Source of the DNA: Alteromonadaceae bacterium Bs31 | GTDB lineage: Bacteria > Pseudomonadota > Gammaproteobacteria > Pseudomonadales > Cellvibrionaceae | Direction: 5' to 3' | Assembly: GCA_900177435.1 (NCBI GenBank) | Contig: FXAI01000009.1 | Coordinates: forward strand, 124,001-188,000 | DNA length: 64,000 nucleotides | Shown: one piece after another, positions 1-8,829 of the stretch | Layout of the letters: each line of letters opens with the position of its first letter | How positions within the stretch are numbered: position 1 is the first letter of the stretch | Notes under the pieces: model-generated | The model's input: the letters and a program-made list of their open reading frames with translations, nothing else | What the model was told of the DNA's origin: nothing | Databases searched by the model: none | Position numbers and translations under genes: made by a program

Positions 1-210
1 GCGCTCTGCAGCGCTACGTGCGGCCACTCTCCTTGGTTCCAACATAAGGATTTTTTTTGAACCTCTCCAGGGGGCGTCCAGGAGGGCCAGGGGAACTGTG
101 CTGGTTTTACCTGCTCCGGGCGGCGCTTCTATTACCAACTCGTTTTTTTCTATTAGTGCTTGCTTGATCTGTACAAGTATTTCATTGATGGGCAAAGCCG
201 AAAAATTCAT
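1..210 (-). CDS. hrpB: ATP-dependent helicase HrpB, N-terminal part (runs off the window)
   Basis: The first 70 codons of a DExH-box RNA helicase, read from the ATG at 210 down to base 1 with no stop. The translation begins MNFSALPINEIL, contains the Walker A motif APPGAGKT near residue 36, and continues ILMLEPRRVAARSAAER, which is the hallmark start of HrpB proteins (LEAPPGAGKTT, LEPRRLAARAAA). A GGAG ribosome-binding site stands about 5 nt before the ATG. The gene is open at the window edge, so most of the roughly 800-residue family length is missing here. It lies 58 nt downstream of the MscS-type channel on the same strand and could be cotranscribed with it. HrpB is a broadly conserved proteobacterial helicase of poorly defined RNA role. 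Identity is confident; function in this organism is inferred from the family. Confidence 0.85.
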   Translation of the reverse strand, partial: MNFSALPINEILVQIKQALIEKNELVIEAPPGAGKTSTVPLALLDAPWRGSKKILMLEPRRVAARSAAER

Positions 211-268
211 TACAACTCCGGAAAATACGGTAGTGTCTTGCGCTGCCGAGGTATTAGTTGGAGCTGCA

Positions 269-1438
269 TTAAAGCCCTGCTGTTATGGTACTACTACCAA
301 TCTGTTCCAGTTCAACCTTGCAAAGCCTCGGAGTGGAAAGGCTGATACCCTCAATTTCAGAAACAAAAAATACATTTTCGTTTACGGCGTGAATACTGCC
401 GAGTAGGTGTGTACGCACGCTAGAGGTCACTTTTGTATTGGGTAAGCGTGAAATGAAAAACCACAAACTGTACTGTAGTGCGAAATCGCCCGTGGATGTA
501 AGGGCCCATTTAAATGGTTTGTCCGGGTTGATTTTTGTGGTTTTGTCATTGCAGGAGTTTTCGAAAGCGTTGGTGAAAATTTTATCTATTCGTGACTTAA
601 AGCGTCTTAGCTCTTCGGCACGTTCGTCTGCGGTGTGTGATTTTAACTCGGGGTAAGCGATATTATAAACGATTTCATGTCGAAGGCCGTCAGTTGATGC
701 GACTCGGCTTAAGTTATCAATTTTTGTTTTTATGAACTGGCTGTTGCGAATTAGCGTACGTTGATTATTGCGAATATTGTAAAGAACAATATAGATGAGG
801 GTGACTTTGCTAATAATGTACTCGTCCGGGTAGCCGTCAACAATAACCAAATCGCCGTCTTCCAGAATTCTGGTGTTTAATACAATTAAACCGCTCATAA
901 CATCCGGCGCCCAAGTGCCACTGGTGAAAGCGAGAAAGGCAACGATAATACCGAAAATACCGGTGGTCTCGAGCATGCTATCGGCTCCCCAGATTTTAAT
1001 CAGGGTGTAGATGGCAGTAACAACAATAAAAATTAATGACAGCAGGCTTACCAAGCGGCTGCTATAGGTGTCGATAAAAACCGTATTTTCGTCGATGGTT
1101 TTTTCGCGGCCGAAGCGTTTTCTGGATAGGTAGCCCATTAAGTTGTAGATGTAGAGAGCGGTGTAAACCGTTGCCAGGCTAAGGCCAAACTTGATGAAAA
1201 AGTGCTCATAGTGATCGCTGGCACGCAGCAGAACAACATCAATTAAATGAAGTGTGAAAATCAGAATGTTGACTGACTGGAAAATTCTTATCGTAATTTT
1301 ATTGCTGTCGTCCACTTTTACCAGGTTTAAAAGTGGTTTTGCGAGAAATAGAAGCGCAATGTTTATCACAAAAATAATTGTGTGAACGGTCCATTCTGCG
1401 CGAGATAACTCTGGTGTGACCCAGGCTAGAAACTCCAT
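269..1438 (-). CDS. MscS-family mechanosensitive ion channel
   Basis: A 389-residue inner-membrane protein with several hydrophobic segments in its first 190 residues. These are followed by the MscS pore helix and beta domain: GIIVAFLAFTSGTWAPDVMSG leads into GLIVLNTRILEDGDLVIVDG and then a beta-rich stretch ending RTLIRNSQFI. That order (pore helix, entry into a Sm-like beta domain with the GD.V.I pattern, then an alpha/beta C-terminal vestibule) is typical of small-conductance mechanosensitive channels, which open on hypo-osmotic shock and release solutes. An AGGGGG ribosome-binding site precedes the ATG. The N-terminus has four or five helices, longer than E. coli MscS, so it is an extended family member. 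The exact solute or ion preference cannot be told. Confidence 0.8.
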   Translation of the reverse strand: MEFLAWVTPELSRAEWTVHTIIFVINIALLFLAKPLLNLVKVDDSNKITIRIFQSVNILIFTLHLIDVVLLRASDHYEHFFIKFGLSLATVYTALYIYNLMGYLSRKRFGREKTIDENTVFIDTYSSRLVSLLSLIFIVVTAIYTLIKIWGADSMLETTGIFGIIVAFLAFTSGTWAPDVMSGLIVLNTRILEDGDLVIVDGYPDEYIISKVTLIYIVLYNIRNNQRTLIRNSQFIKTKIDNLSRVASTDGLRHEIVYNIAYPELKSHTADERAEELRRFKSRIDKIFTNAFENSCNDKTTKINPDKPFKWALTSTGDFALQYSLWFFISRLPNTKVTSSVRTHLLGSIHAVNENVFFVSEIEGISLSTPRLCKVELEQIGSSTITAGL

Positions 1439-1722
1439 ATTGCCCCCTGCTTTAAGCTTGCCCCTAGACCATTTTATGGCTGCCTAACATAGATTAAATG
1501 CTGTTTGCGCTCTGCGCTACCGGCTAGGCGCTATTGCGAAGTGAGTATACATGGAAGCGCAGGGTGTTTCCCGGTCAGCGGGCTTCCGAGGCCGCGTTTT
1601 GTTCTGCTGGCACGGCATGAGCGCTGGCTTCAATGAGGACAAAAAACTGGCGTAGGGAGTCAAGTACCCTATTCGTCCTTCCTTAAAATAGCCTATGTAA
1701 ACACACGAAGGAGGGTAGAACG

Positions 1723-2076
1723 ATGGTAATTATGCCAATTTTGATTACGCTTGCACTGGCCGGCGTCGTTTATTTCAGCTATTTACAACGCCTGGGTATT
1801 GCCCGACGACAGCTTTGTATAAGCTTCGATGAGTGTGCCAGGAATGGCTCGCTGGTGAATGCGGCTGCAAAGCATCATAAAAATCCGCGCTCATATCTAC
1901 GCGTAGTTGAGCGGCTAATACTGCATACCCGGGTACCCCAAGTGCTGGCTCGTTCTTTTAACAACAAGCTTGTTAAGGGAATGCCGGCCGCTGAGGCGCT
2001 GCTGGGCTCGGTTTCTGCGCATATGGCAAAATACCCGGAAGATGTCGTTTATTTTTATGATGTGGGGCGGAGTTGA
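1723..2076 (+). CDS. Small single-pass membrane protein, unknown function
   Basis: A 117-residue protein with an N-terminal hydrophobic helix (about residues 4-20) followed by a basic, soluble part containing RRQLCISFDECARNGSLVNAA and a C-terminal YPEDVVYFYDVGRS. The start is well supported: an AAGGAGGG ribosome-binding site lies a few bases before the ATG. A hairpin with terminator character follows six bases after the stop. I do not recognise the family. The N-in single helix and charged cytoplasmic tail suggest an inner-membrane-anchored protein, which is inference only. Confidence 0.6.
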   Translation: MVIMPILITLALAGVVYFSYLQRLGIARRQLCISFDECARNGSLVNAAAKHHKNPRSYLRVVERLILHTRVPQVLARSFNNKLVKGMPAAEALLGSVSAHMAKYPEDVVYFYDVGRS

Positions 2077-2081
2077 TGAGT

Positions 2082-2106
2082 AAAGGGAGCGATAAGCGCT
2101 CCCTTT
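2082..2106. terminator. Hairpin between convergent genes
   Basis: A perfect 10-bp stem (AAAGGGAGCG / CGCTCCCTTT) with a 5-nt loop lies between the convergent membrane-protein gene (stop 2076) and yebG (stop 2132). The arms end in A and T runs, so it could terminate both transcripts, although no long T tract follows. Confidence 0.55.
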
Positions 2107-2131
2107 AATGTGCTAGCGGTGATACTTGCTG

Positions 2132-2428
2132 TTAATTGGCAATAGCCGTTACATTGTCTGGCTGCTCATCACTCTCTTTAACTTGTGGAGCTTGTTTCAG
2201 CAGTACTTCAGGCTTCCCTTTACACGCTTTAACCAGATCATCACTGCGCTTGGCCAGTAGCATGCCAATTTGCTCCAGATTTTGCTCGCTTATACCTGTG
2301 ATTTCTTTTTCAATTAAGTAGGAGATGTTGGCGGCGAGTTCCAACATCTTGTCGTGCATTTCTGCTGATTTTTTGTCTTCAAACATAGTACCGTCTCGGT
2401 CACATTTCCAAACTGCGATAACTGCCAT
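2132..2428 (-). CDS. yebG: YebG family SOS-induced protein
   Basis: A 98-residue protein opening MAVIAVWKCDRDGTMFEDKKSAEMHDKMLELA, which matches the YebG pattern (short beta-strand start, then the conserved DK.EADRHDKMLELA helix). YebG is a small DNA-damage-inducible protein of unknown biochemical role in gammaproteobacteria. Here SOS control is directly visible, because a near-perfect LexA box lies 24 nt upstream of the ATG. The gene is monocistronic and convergent with the small membrane protein upstream in coordinate. The C-terminal 20 residues, rich in acidic and polar residues, are an extension I cannot place. Family assignment is confident from the motif plus the regulatory site. Confidence 0.85.
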   Translation of the reverse strand: MAVIAVWKCDRDGTMFEDKKSAEMHDKMLELAANISYLIEKEITGISEQNLEQIGMLLAKRSDDLVKACKGKPEVLLKQAPQVKESDEQPDNVTAIAN

Positions 2429-2451
2429 GGTGTCTAGCCTCTATTTTATGA

Positions 2452-2471
2452 TGCTGTATAAGAATACAGTA
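2452..2471 (-). promoter_or_regulatory. LexA operator of yebG
   Basis: The minus strand reads TACTGTATTCTTATACAGCA. The core CTG-N10-CAG (2454-2469), with an AT-rich spacer and TA flank, matches the gammaproteobacterial LexA consensus almost completely. It sits just before the yebG start, where it would block the promoter until RecA-driven LexA cleavage. Confidence 0.9.
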
Positions 2472-2662
2472 TTTGAGCGGCTAGTGTAAACTATTTGGCA
2501 GCCCTGAGACAGTAGCGCTTTTCGACAAAAGCAGATTAATACTAGAGGGGCTGCAGTGCTGATAGAGGCGTGTTGCCGCGCCTCTGCAGGAGCTTTGCAT
2601 TTGAAATATTGGGCCCGGCAATTGAAACGCGGAAACAGTCTAATTAAGCCTCGTACAGCTTG

Positions 2663-4813
2663 TTATTCTGCCGGGGCTTCGCTCAGCTTGGTGCTTGCTT
2701 GACCAAAGCCCGCTCGCACCCAGTTGACCACTGCCTGGCCGGTATACCTTTCATCCCAGGCATAGTCACCATTGAGCGCTGGTTTTCCTGAGCTCGGTGC
2801 TGCGCTTTTCCCGCCAAAGCGCATATTCACCGCCACGGCCATAAAGGTTTTCATGCCTGAGGGGTCATAGGCTTCGCCGGCGGCTATGCGTTCATTCTTT
2901 TGGCTCTGAGGAATGTTTTGGTCGTCGGCCCAGTCCAGTAGTGTCAAGCCCAGCTCTTCGCTCACGTAGCGTTTCAGTGTGCGGTCCGGGTCGGGCCAGT
3001 TTTCCGCCGTTTTCGCTGTGCTTACTGCGTCAGTAAGGTCTTCTGAGCGGATGTGCTGGTTGCTGCCTATCCAGGGTTCTTCCAGCAGCGCTTCTGGTGA
3101 GTAGAAGGTATTATCTTCCAGCAACAGCTGGCTACTGGCGCTTAGTGATTCTGCGCTGTTTCTAAGGGGGTCGTCAAAGCTTACGACGATATTGTCTTTT
3201 ATCTCAATATTCCTTATATCTGTTGCGTCGCCGGATACTGCGATGCCGAAGCGAGTTCGATAAATAATATTATTGATTATCTGGTTGTCTTTTTGTGCAT
3301 AGGTGACCGGTACTCCGTCGGCGTAAAATTCGTAGGGAGAGCTGCTGATTTTTATTCCAGTGGCGGCACCGGCAGTTCCGCCGAGGTCATCGATCAGCAT
3401 CGCCGCTGATATTATATTACCTGACACCATTGAGCCGTACGATGCGCCGCTAAGTGAGTAGCCCCAGCCCGGCTGGGAGCGCAGGTCTGTCTCCGGGTTG
3501 TCCGGGTCCTCCGGTGAGCCGTTTTCGAAAATAAATTGAACGTTGTTTTTCACTTGTGCGGACTGGCCGGCTTGCCCTTCAGCCTCTAACCACTCTGTAG
3601 GGTTGTTACCATTTTCATTGTTGGAACTGGTAGAACTGTAAAAATAGCCCTCGATTATCAAGCTGTTCTCCAGCAAGCCTCCGTAGCGCATTTGTGGCCC
3701 GCCTGAGCCCCCATCAGCAGAAATAATGCCTCGGTAGATATGTCCCATTCTGGCGCCACCCCCCTGATAAATATTTCGTGAAAAAATATCACGTCTTGGA
3801 TCTGCGTTAGTTAATGGGTCCTCTTTGAAGCCATTTTTATAGAAAATCATATCCTCAAAGGTCACTTGCGCTTTTGCTCCAGAACCGTAGTAACCTTGAA
3901 CGTGGCCCGGGTCTCCGTGCCAGCTGTGAGATACGATGCTGCGGTAGATTGTGGACTTTTGTGGCAAGTAGGTGAGTGCATTACCGTTTGGGTTAAACAT
4001 TTTGCAATCTTCCATAACAAAGCTTACCGGGCCTTCCCCGTTGCGGGATTCAGCTTTGCTGGTGCCAAGCAGGCTTATGCGCATTCGTCTGAACTCAATG
4101 GAGAACAGGTGGGTGTGTATCCAGTTTATGGTTTTGCCGTAATTGTGGGTTAGCAAAGGGTTAAAAGCGCTGCCAACTTCAAACACGGCCCGGCCCTCAC
4201 TTTCCTCTCCGTAGCCAGCAACCAGCATTGGTTCCTGTTCGCTTCTCCCTCCCAGTAAATAACTATTGAACTCGGAGTGAATTTGCCCTCGCTTAAAAAG
4301 AAACCAGTCTGGAAAACCGCCAGCCAAGCCTTCTACGAACCAGTCTCTGTCTGTTGTTTGATGTGTTTTTAGTCGTTCGTCATTGGCCGAGTCCGCCATA
4401 TTGGCAAAGGCTTTAATGGCATTTTCATTGGGCTTTAAGGGGTTTACACCGTACTCATCACCATTGCTATTCGTGCTACTGCCTGTGGCGTCGATAATGT
4501 TTTCTCCATTCCACCAATACACTTCAGCTTGTTCGTTATTACCCTGAGCGGCATTAAAAAAAACAATTTTGGAGCCGGTATCTCGTGTTTCATTGACGCC
4601 ATTGGGATCTCCAAGGCTGAGAGAGCCATCGCTTGCCACCAGCAGTTTTTTGAAGTCTGTCCAGCCGGTGCGATCTGGGGAAGAGGGGCTGATAGTGGGA
4701 TTGCCGGGCCCTAGGTTTTCAGCAATAAGAGGTTTATTGTCGCCGCCACCACCACATGCTGTTATCAGCAATGTGAGTCCGCCGCTTAGCAGGGTTTTTA
4801 TTAATGCATTCAT
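2663..4813 (-). CDS. Secreted right-handed beta-helix lipoprotein, possible polysaccharide-active protein
   Basis: A 716-residue protein from the ATG at 4813, chosen because it has an AGAGAGG ribosome-binding site and a clean lipoprotein signal (MNALIKTLLSGGLTLLITACGGGG, lipobox ITAC). A longer frame starts at 4858 but lacks both. After a Gly/Pro-rich linker the middle of the protein shows the irregular repeating pattern of parallel beta-helix proteins (RMRISLLG, VSFVMEDCKMFN, VTFEDMIFYKNG, MRYGGLLENSLIIEGY, NNIIYRTRFGIAVSG, DIRNIEIKDNIVVS). Such folds are common in polysaccharide lyases and glycosidases of marine degraders, but I see no family-specific catalytic motif, so the enzyme class is open. 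It would be anchored to the outer membrane. It stands alone between yebG and fusA. Confidence 0.6.
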   Translation of the reverse strand: MNALIKTLLSGGLTLLITACGGGGDNKPLIAENLGPGNPTISPSSPDRTGWTDFKKLLVASDGSLSLGDPNGVNETRDTGSKIVFFNAAQGNNEQAEVYWWNGENIIDATGSSTNSNGDEYGVNPLKPNENAIKAFANMADSANDERLKTHQTTDRDWFVEGLAGGFPDWFLFKRGQIHSEFNSYLLGGRSEQEPMLVAGYGEESEGRAVFEVGSAFNPLLTHNYGKTINWIHTHLFSIEFRRMRISLLGTSKAESRNGEGPVSFVMEDCKMFNPNGNALTYLPQKSTIYRSIVSHSWHGDPGHVQGYYGSGAKAQVTFEDMIFYKNGFKEDPLTNADPRRDIFSRNIYQGGGARMGHIYRGIISADGGSGGPQMRYGGLLENSLIIEGYFYSSTSSNNENGNNPTEWLEAEGQAGQSAQVKNNVQFIFENGSPEDPDNPETDLRSQPGWGYSLSGASYGSMVSGNIISAAMLIDDLGGTAGAATGIKISSSPYEFYADGVPVTYAQKDNQIINNIIYRTRFGIAVSGDATDIRNIEIKDNIVVSFDDPLRNSAESLSASSQLLLEDNTFYSPEALLEEPWIGSNQHIRSEDLTDAVSTAKTAENWPDPDRTLKRYVSEELGLTLLDWADDQNIPQSQKNERIAAGEAYDPSGMKTFMAVAVNMRFGGKSAAPSSGKPALNGDYAWDERYTGQAVVNWVRAGFGQASTKLSEAPAE

Positions 4814-5007
4814 GCTTGCCTCTCTTCTTGTTGGCGCTCCTAAAGAATTAAAAGCCAAGCCTGAGAAACAGATACTACGTGCTTTAGCGTTCGGCTTTTA
4901 ATTGTCACCTTAATCTTAGTGTGGGTACTGGGCTGGGTATGTGAGGTGCATCAAGCTGAATCAGAGCACCACAATTCATTACATTTTTAAAGCGGATTCT
5001 TAAAGGC

Positions 5008-5042
5008 AAAAAAAAGCCCCGGAGGCTTTCGCCTGCGGGGCT
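5008..5042 (-). terminator. Rho-independent terminator of the EF-G gene
   Basis: A GC-rich stem (AGCCCC/GGGGCT with an inner GGC/GCC segment, loop TTTC) at 5015-5042 is followed on the minus strand by a run of eight T residues, 19 nt after the EF-G stop codon. Confidence 0.88.
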
Positions 5043-5061
5043 CTGGTTTGTTTTAACGCGC

Positions 5062-7149
5062 TTACTTCTTAGCGGCTTGTCTCGCTTTCTCAGCAGCGAT
5101 AACTTCTTCTGCCACGTTAGTTGGGCAAGGCAAATAGTGAGAGAACTCCATGGAGAACTGGCCGCGACCAGAGGTCATGGTGCGCAGCTGGCCAATATAG
5201 CCAAACATCTCTGCAAGAGGCACGTCTGCTTTGATTCGAACGCCTGTGGTTCCGGGCTCCTGATCTTTGATCATGCCGCGACGACGGTTCAGGTCACCAA
5301 TAACATCACCAACGTGATCTTCTGGGGTGAACACATCTACTTTCATGATGGGCTCCAGCAACTGAGCGCCCGCTTTGGGTATGGACTGACGGAACGCGCC
5401 TTTAGCCGCGATTTCAAAAGCAATCGCCGAGGAGTCAACCGCGTGGTAGCCACCGTCGTACAGTTCGATTTCAACGTCCAACACCGGGAAGCCCGCGAGG
5501 GTACCGCTGTCCATCATGCTCTTGAAGCCTTTTTCAATCGCAGGGAAGAATTCCTTGGGAACGTTACCGCCCACAACGGAGGACTTAAAGTTGAAACCAG
5601 TGCCAGGCTCTGCAGGTTTAATGCGGTAATCAATTTTACCGAACTGACCAGAACCACCAGACTGCTTCTTGTGGGTGTAGGAGTCTTCGATAGCTTTGGT
5701 GATGGTTTCGCGGTAAGCCACCTGAGGCTGGCCCACTTCAAGCTCAACAGCGTAGGTGCGCTTGAGGATATCTACTTTAACGTCCAGGTGAAGTTCGCCC
5801 ATGCCTTTAAGGATGGTTTCACCGGAGTCTTCGTCGGTTTCAACCTGGAAGGAAGGATCTTCCGCTACCATCTTGCCGATGGCGATACCCATTTTCTCGG
5901 TGCCGCCTTTGTCTTTTGGCTTAACAGCGATGGAAATAACGGGGTCTGGGAATACCATTGGCTCAAGAGTACAGGGGTGCTTTGGATCACAGAGTGTGTG
6001 GCCGGTTTGAACGTTCTTCATACCTACCACTGCAATAATGTCACCAGCTTGAGCGCGGTCGATTTCCGAGCGGTCATTGGCGTGCATTTCTACCATGCGG
6101 CCAATACGTTCAGTTTTGCCGGTGAAGGAGTTGAGCACAGTCATGCCCTTTTCCAGAACACCAGAATAAACACGCACGAAGGTCAGTGCGCCGAATCGGT
6201 CATCCATAATTTTGAATGCCAGTGCGCGCAGTGGTTCTTCGGTAGAAACGATGGCTTTCTCGCCAGTCTCGTTGCCTTCTTCGTCTGTTAGTGGCTGTGG
6301 CTCAACTTCTGTAGGGTTCGGCAGGTAATCAACAACGGCGTTCAATATCAACTGAATGCCTTTGTTTTTAAACGCAGAGCCACAGTAGGTAGGGAAGAAG
6401 TCCAGAGCGATAGTGCCTTTGCGGATACAGCTTTTGATTTCGTCGATGGTGAGTTCTTCACCTTCCATGTACTTCATCATCAGGTCGTCGTCTTGTTCAA
6501 CGGCGGTTTCTATCAGCTGCTCGTAATATTCTTCGGTTTTCTCTACCAGGTCTGCAGGAACGTCGGTCACTTCATAGTTTTCTGGCAGGCCAGAGTCATC
6601 CCAGATGTACGCTTTCTTGGTGAGTACGTCCACGACACCGGTAAATTCGTCTTCCTCACCAATTGGCAGGGTCATAACCAGCGGATTGGCGCCCAGTACT
6701 TTTTTAACTTGCCCAACAACGCGATAGAAATCTGCACCCAAGCGGTCAAGCTTGTTTACAAAGATAATACGAGCAACCTCAGATTCGTTTGCATAACGCC
6801 AGTTGGTCTCTGATTGAGGCTCAACACCACCAGAACCACAAAAAACACCAACACCACCATCTAGAACTTTAAGTGAACGATATACCTCAACAGTAAAGTC
6901 AACGTGCCCTGGGGTATCGATGATATTTAAACGGTGATCATCCCAAAAACAGGTAGTAGCAGCAGACTGGATAGTAATACCACGCTCCTGCTCTTGTTCC
7001 ATAAAGTCGGTGGTCGCTGCGCCGTCGTGAACTTCACCTGTGCGGTGAATTTTTCCGGTGAGCTTCAAAATCCGCTCTGTAGAGGTGGTTTTGCCGGCAT
7101 CAACGTGGGCGAAGATACCAATGTTTCGGTATTTGCTTAGGTCACTCAT
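5062..7149 (-). CDS. fusA: Translation elongation factor G (stand-alone copy)
   Basis: A 695-residue ribosomal translocase GTPase. The G motifs are clear: AHVDAGKT (14-21), the switch region ERGITI near 56, DTPGH (78-82) and NKLD (132-135), followed by domains II-V up to the C-terminal [23 protein letters not shown]. It is not next to rpsL, rpsG or tuf, so this is either the only fusA moved out of the str operon or, more likely, the second EF-G type that many gammaproteobacteria carry. The N-terminal wording ([23 protein letters not shown] with an added [13 protein letters not shown] context) fits that second type. It is monocistronic, with a strong terminator and a 435-nt leader region. A long antisense frame across it is a codon-usage shadow. 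Confidence 0.93.
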   Translation of the reverse strand: MSDLSKYRNIGIFAHVDAGKTTSTERILKLTGKIHRTGEVHDGAATTDFMEQEQERGITIQSAATTCFWDDHRLNIIDTPGHVDFTVEVYRSLKVLDGGVGVFCGSGGVEPQSETNWRYANESEVARIIFVNKLDRLGADFYRVVGQVKKVLGANPLVMTLPIGEEDEFTGVVDVLTKKAYIWDDSGLPENYEVTDVPADLVEKTEEYYEQLIETAVEQDDDLMMKYMEGEELTIDEIKSCIRKGTIALDFFPTYCGSAFKNKGIQLILNAVVDYLPNPTEVEPQPLTDEEGNETGEKAIVSTEEPLRALAFKIMDDRFGALTFVRVYSGVLEKGMTVLNSFTGKTERIGRMVEMHANDRSEIDRAQAGDIIAVVGMKNVQTGHTLCDPKHPCTLEPMVFPDPVISIAVKPKDKGGTEKMGIAIGKMVAEDPSFQVETDEDSGETILKGMGELHLDVKVDILKRTYAVELEVGQPQVAYRETITKAIEDSYTHKKQSGGSGQFGKIDYRIKPAEPGTGFNFKSSVVGGNVPKEFFPAIEKGFKSMMDSGTLAGFPVLDVEIELYDGGYHAVDSSAIAFEIAAKGAFRQSIPKAGAQLLEPIMKVDVFTPEDHVGDVIGDLNRRRGMIKDQEPGTTGVRIKADVPLAEMFGYIGQLRTMTSGRGQFSMEFSHYLPCPTNVAEEVIAAEKARQAAKK

Positions 7150-7460
7150 AATTCTACTCTGTGGTGTGGGTCTGAAAATGTGCGCAAAGATACACGATTT
7201 TGATGAAAGTTTTTACTAAAACTTGGGCTGATTTTCATGGAATAGCAGCTTTTATTGCAGGATTGCCAAACTTGCTCAGTATTCCGGGGCTTTGCTGCAG
7301 CTGGAAGTGCTAATCCAGGCGCTTTCACATCGCTTTAAGGAGAAAAACAGGAAAACCTGAGATCAGGAAAAATGTCTGTCCAAACAAGCTTAAATGATGT
7401 ATTTGGCGTCATATTCTTGTCATTAGTTGAGCTGCCTCACAAATCTGTCAAAATTCTTTA

Positions 7461-7477
7461 CAGTTCAGTGTGAACTG
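7461..7477. repeat. Perfect inverted repeat in the fusA / DUF6316 divergent region
   Basis: CAGTTCA-GTG-TGAACTG forms a perfect 7-bp dyad about 110 bp before the DUF6316 gene. It lies in the 7150-7584 divergent intergenic region, which otherwise shows no gene. It may be an operator or a small hairpin; no regulator is identifiable. Confidence 0.35.
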
Positions 7478-7584
7478 ATTCTCGTTATTATGCTGGACGG
7501 CCCATGTTTCGGGAACAAAGCTTTTCTGGCCTGTAAATTGCTAATTGCGGTTCATCGCTCATAAACAAGCGAAAGGAATTTATT

Positions 7585-7839
7585 TTGGGGGCACAGGTGT
7601 TACAGAGAAAGAATGAACAAGACAGAGTTTGGTATCGAACGGAGCGTGTTTTTCGTATTGGAGCCGAATGGTATATAGCGACACGAGAAGAAGGCGACAT
7701 TGGACCATTTAAGTCCAGAAGCGCAGCGGAGCGCTCAGTTCCACACTTTGTTAACGTGATGGCGAACAATCGTGAGCACGGCTCTTTTGCCCGCAAGCTG
7801 GCAATAGAAGGTATTTGGGCTTCCACCTACTACGCCTGA
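7585..7839 (+). CDS. Small conserved protein, DUF6316-like
   Basis: An 84-residue soluble protein starting with TTG at 7585, supported by a GAAAGGA ribosome-binding site 8 nt upstream and by the absence of any ATG in range. The core WYRTERVFRIGAEWYIATREEGDIGPFKSRSAAE matches the pattern W(Y/F).R.(E/D)RVF..G.W(Y/F).TREG...GPF.SR..A that I recall for DUF6316, a small family in Pseudomonas and relatives with no known function. It is divergent from fusA and convergent with the DUF3301 gene. Confidence 0.65.
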   Translation: MGAQVLQRKNEQDRVWYRTERVFRIGAEWYIATREEGDIGPFKSRSAAERSVPHFVNVMANNREHGSFARKLAIEGIWASTYYA

Positions 7840-7872
7840 GCCTGATCGCTCAGCACATCCTTACTATCTCAT

Positions 7873-8214
7873 CTACTCGATTGGTGTCGTTTGCTCGCTG
7901 GTTTTATAGGGGGCGAGCTCGATAGAACTTTGTCGCTTGCCAATAAAAGTGATCTTGCCCGGGTAGCGTTGATCGCCCACTGAGCAAAATTCGAAATGGT
8001 AGTGGCGTTCCAGTGCAAATAACGAGTTGTTGGATTTACGCACCGCGAACTTACGGAGCACAATGCTTTGGTCGAGTAGGGTAAGCCCCAGCGCACCGGT
8101 GTAATTTCTGGCTGCGCGATAGGCTCTATGACCAATGTCTAAATGTTGCCAGAACAGCGCAACGAAACAAGCGATAAGCAGTAAATAGGCAACATCCGAA
8201 AGTGTCACAACCAA
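7873..8214 (-). CDS. DUF3301 family membrane protein
   Basis: A 113-residue protein with one N-terminal membrane helix (about residues 5-22), then a basic segment RAYRAARNYTGALGLTLLDQSIVLRKFAVRKSNN, which fits the DUF3301 signature (R..A...C...GLQLLDdsV.L....). The last third predicts beta strands (FEFCSVGDQRYPGKITFIG). The function is unknown. Its start overlaps the end of the response-regulator gene by 10 nt, so it is translationally coupled to the two-component genes and is the last gene of that operon. The C-terminal tail after residue 98 is unlike the family core. Confidence 0.7.
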   Translation of the reverse strand: MVVTLSDVAYLLLIACFVALFWQHLDIGHRAYRAARNYTGALGLTLLDQSIVLRKFAVRKSNNSLFALERHYHFEFCSVGDQRYPGKITFIGKRQSSIELAPYKTSEQTTPIE

Positions 8215-8804
8215 CCCTTTTGTTTGGCAATTCTGGCCGCATCAACCCGATTGCTGGCATTCAGCTTGGCGATGGCCTCAGAAAGATAGTTTCGCACGGT
8301 ACCTTCCGACAAAAAAAGCAGGCTGGCAATTTCACTGGTTTTTTTGCCCTCGGCAGCCAGGCGTAGAGCCTTACGTTCTTTTTCGCTGAGAGGGTCGCAA
8401 TCATCCAGCGCAGCGATAGCGAGCTCCGGGTCGATAACTCTTTTACCCGTCATTACCCTGCGCAAGGCCTGAGCCAACTCCTCTGATGGAGCATCCTTCA
8501 ACAAAAAACCATTTACGCCCATGGCCAGCGCACGTTTTATATAGCCTGCTCGCCCAAAGGTTGTGACTATAACGGTTTTGAGCTGAGGGTGCTTTATTCG
8601 GCAGTGCTCAAGCAGTTCGATACCGGTCACTTCCGGCATTTCTATATCTGTTACCAATACGTCTGCGGGAGTGTTCGAGAGCAGCTCTATGGCCTCTCGG
8701 CCATCTTTTGCCTGGCCGACAATTTCAATGTCCGGCTCCATTTGTAACAGTGCGCAGAGCGCGCCTCTTACCAGAGCTTGATCTTCTGCAACTATCACTC
8801 TCAT
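8205..8804 (-). CDS. NarL/DesR-type response regulator
   Basis: A 199-residue two-domain regulator. The receiver domain (1-120) has the acidic pair E7-D8, the phospho-acceptor D53 in VTDIEMPE, the threonine in VIVTTFG and K103 in FLLKDAPSEE. The C-terminal LuxR-type helix-turn-helix (about 138-195) reads LSEKERKALRLAAEGKKTSEIASLLFLSEGTVRNYLSEA. The spacing and the GRAGYIKRAL... segment resemble DesR, which controls membrane-lipid desaturase genes in Bacillus; the target here is unknown. It is encoded 25 nt after the histidine kinase, which is its presumed partner. Confidence 0.88.
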   Translation of the reverse strand: MRVIVAEDQALVRGALCALLQMEPDIEIVGQAKDGREAIELLSNTPADVLVTDIEMPEVTGIELLEHCRIKHPQLKTVIVTTFGRAGYIKRALAMGVNGFLLKDAPSEELAQALRRVMTGKRVIDPELAIAALDDCDPLSEKERKALRLAAEGKKTSEIASLLFLSEGTVRNYLSEAIAKLNASNRVDAARIAKQKGWL

Positions 8805-8829
8805 TTAGTCTGCGTCTGTATGTATGTGT

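Noticed and set aside
5077-6291. 404-codon plus-strand open frame inside the EF-G gene
   Set aside because: It is exactly antisense to a highly expressed gene with strong codon bias, which suppresses stops on the other strand. It has no ribosome-binding site or known motif.
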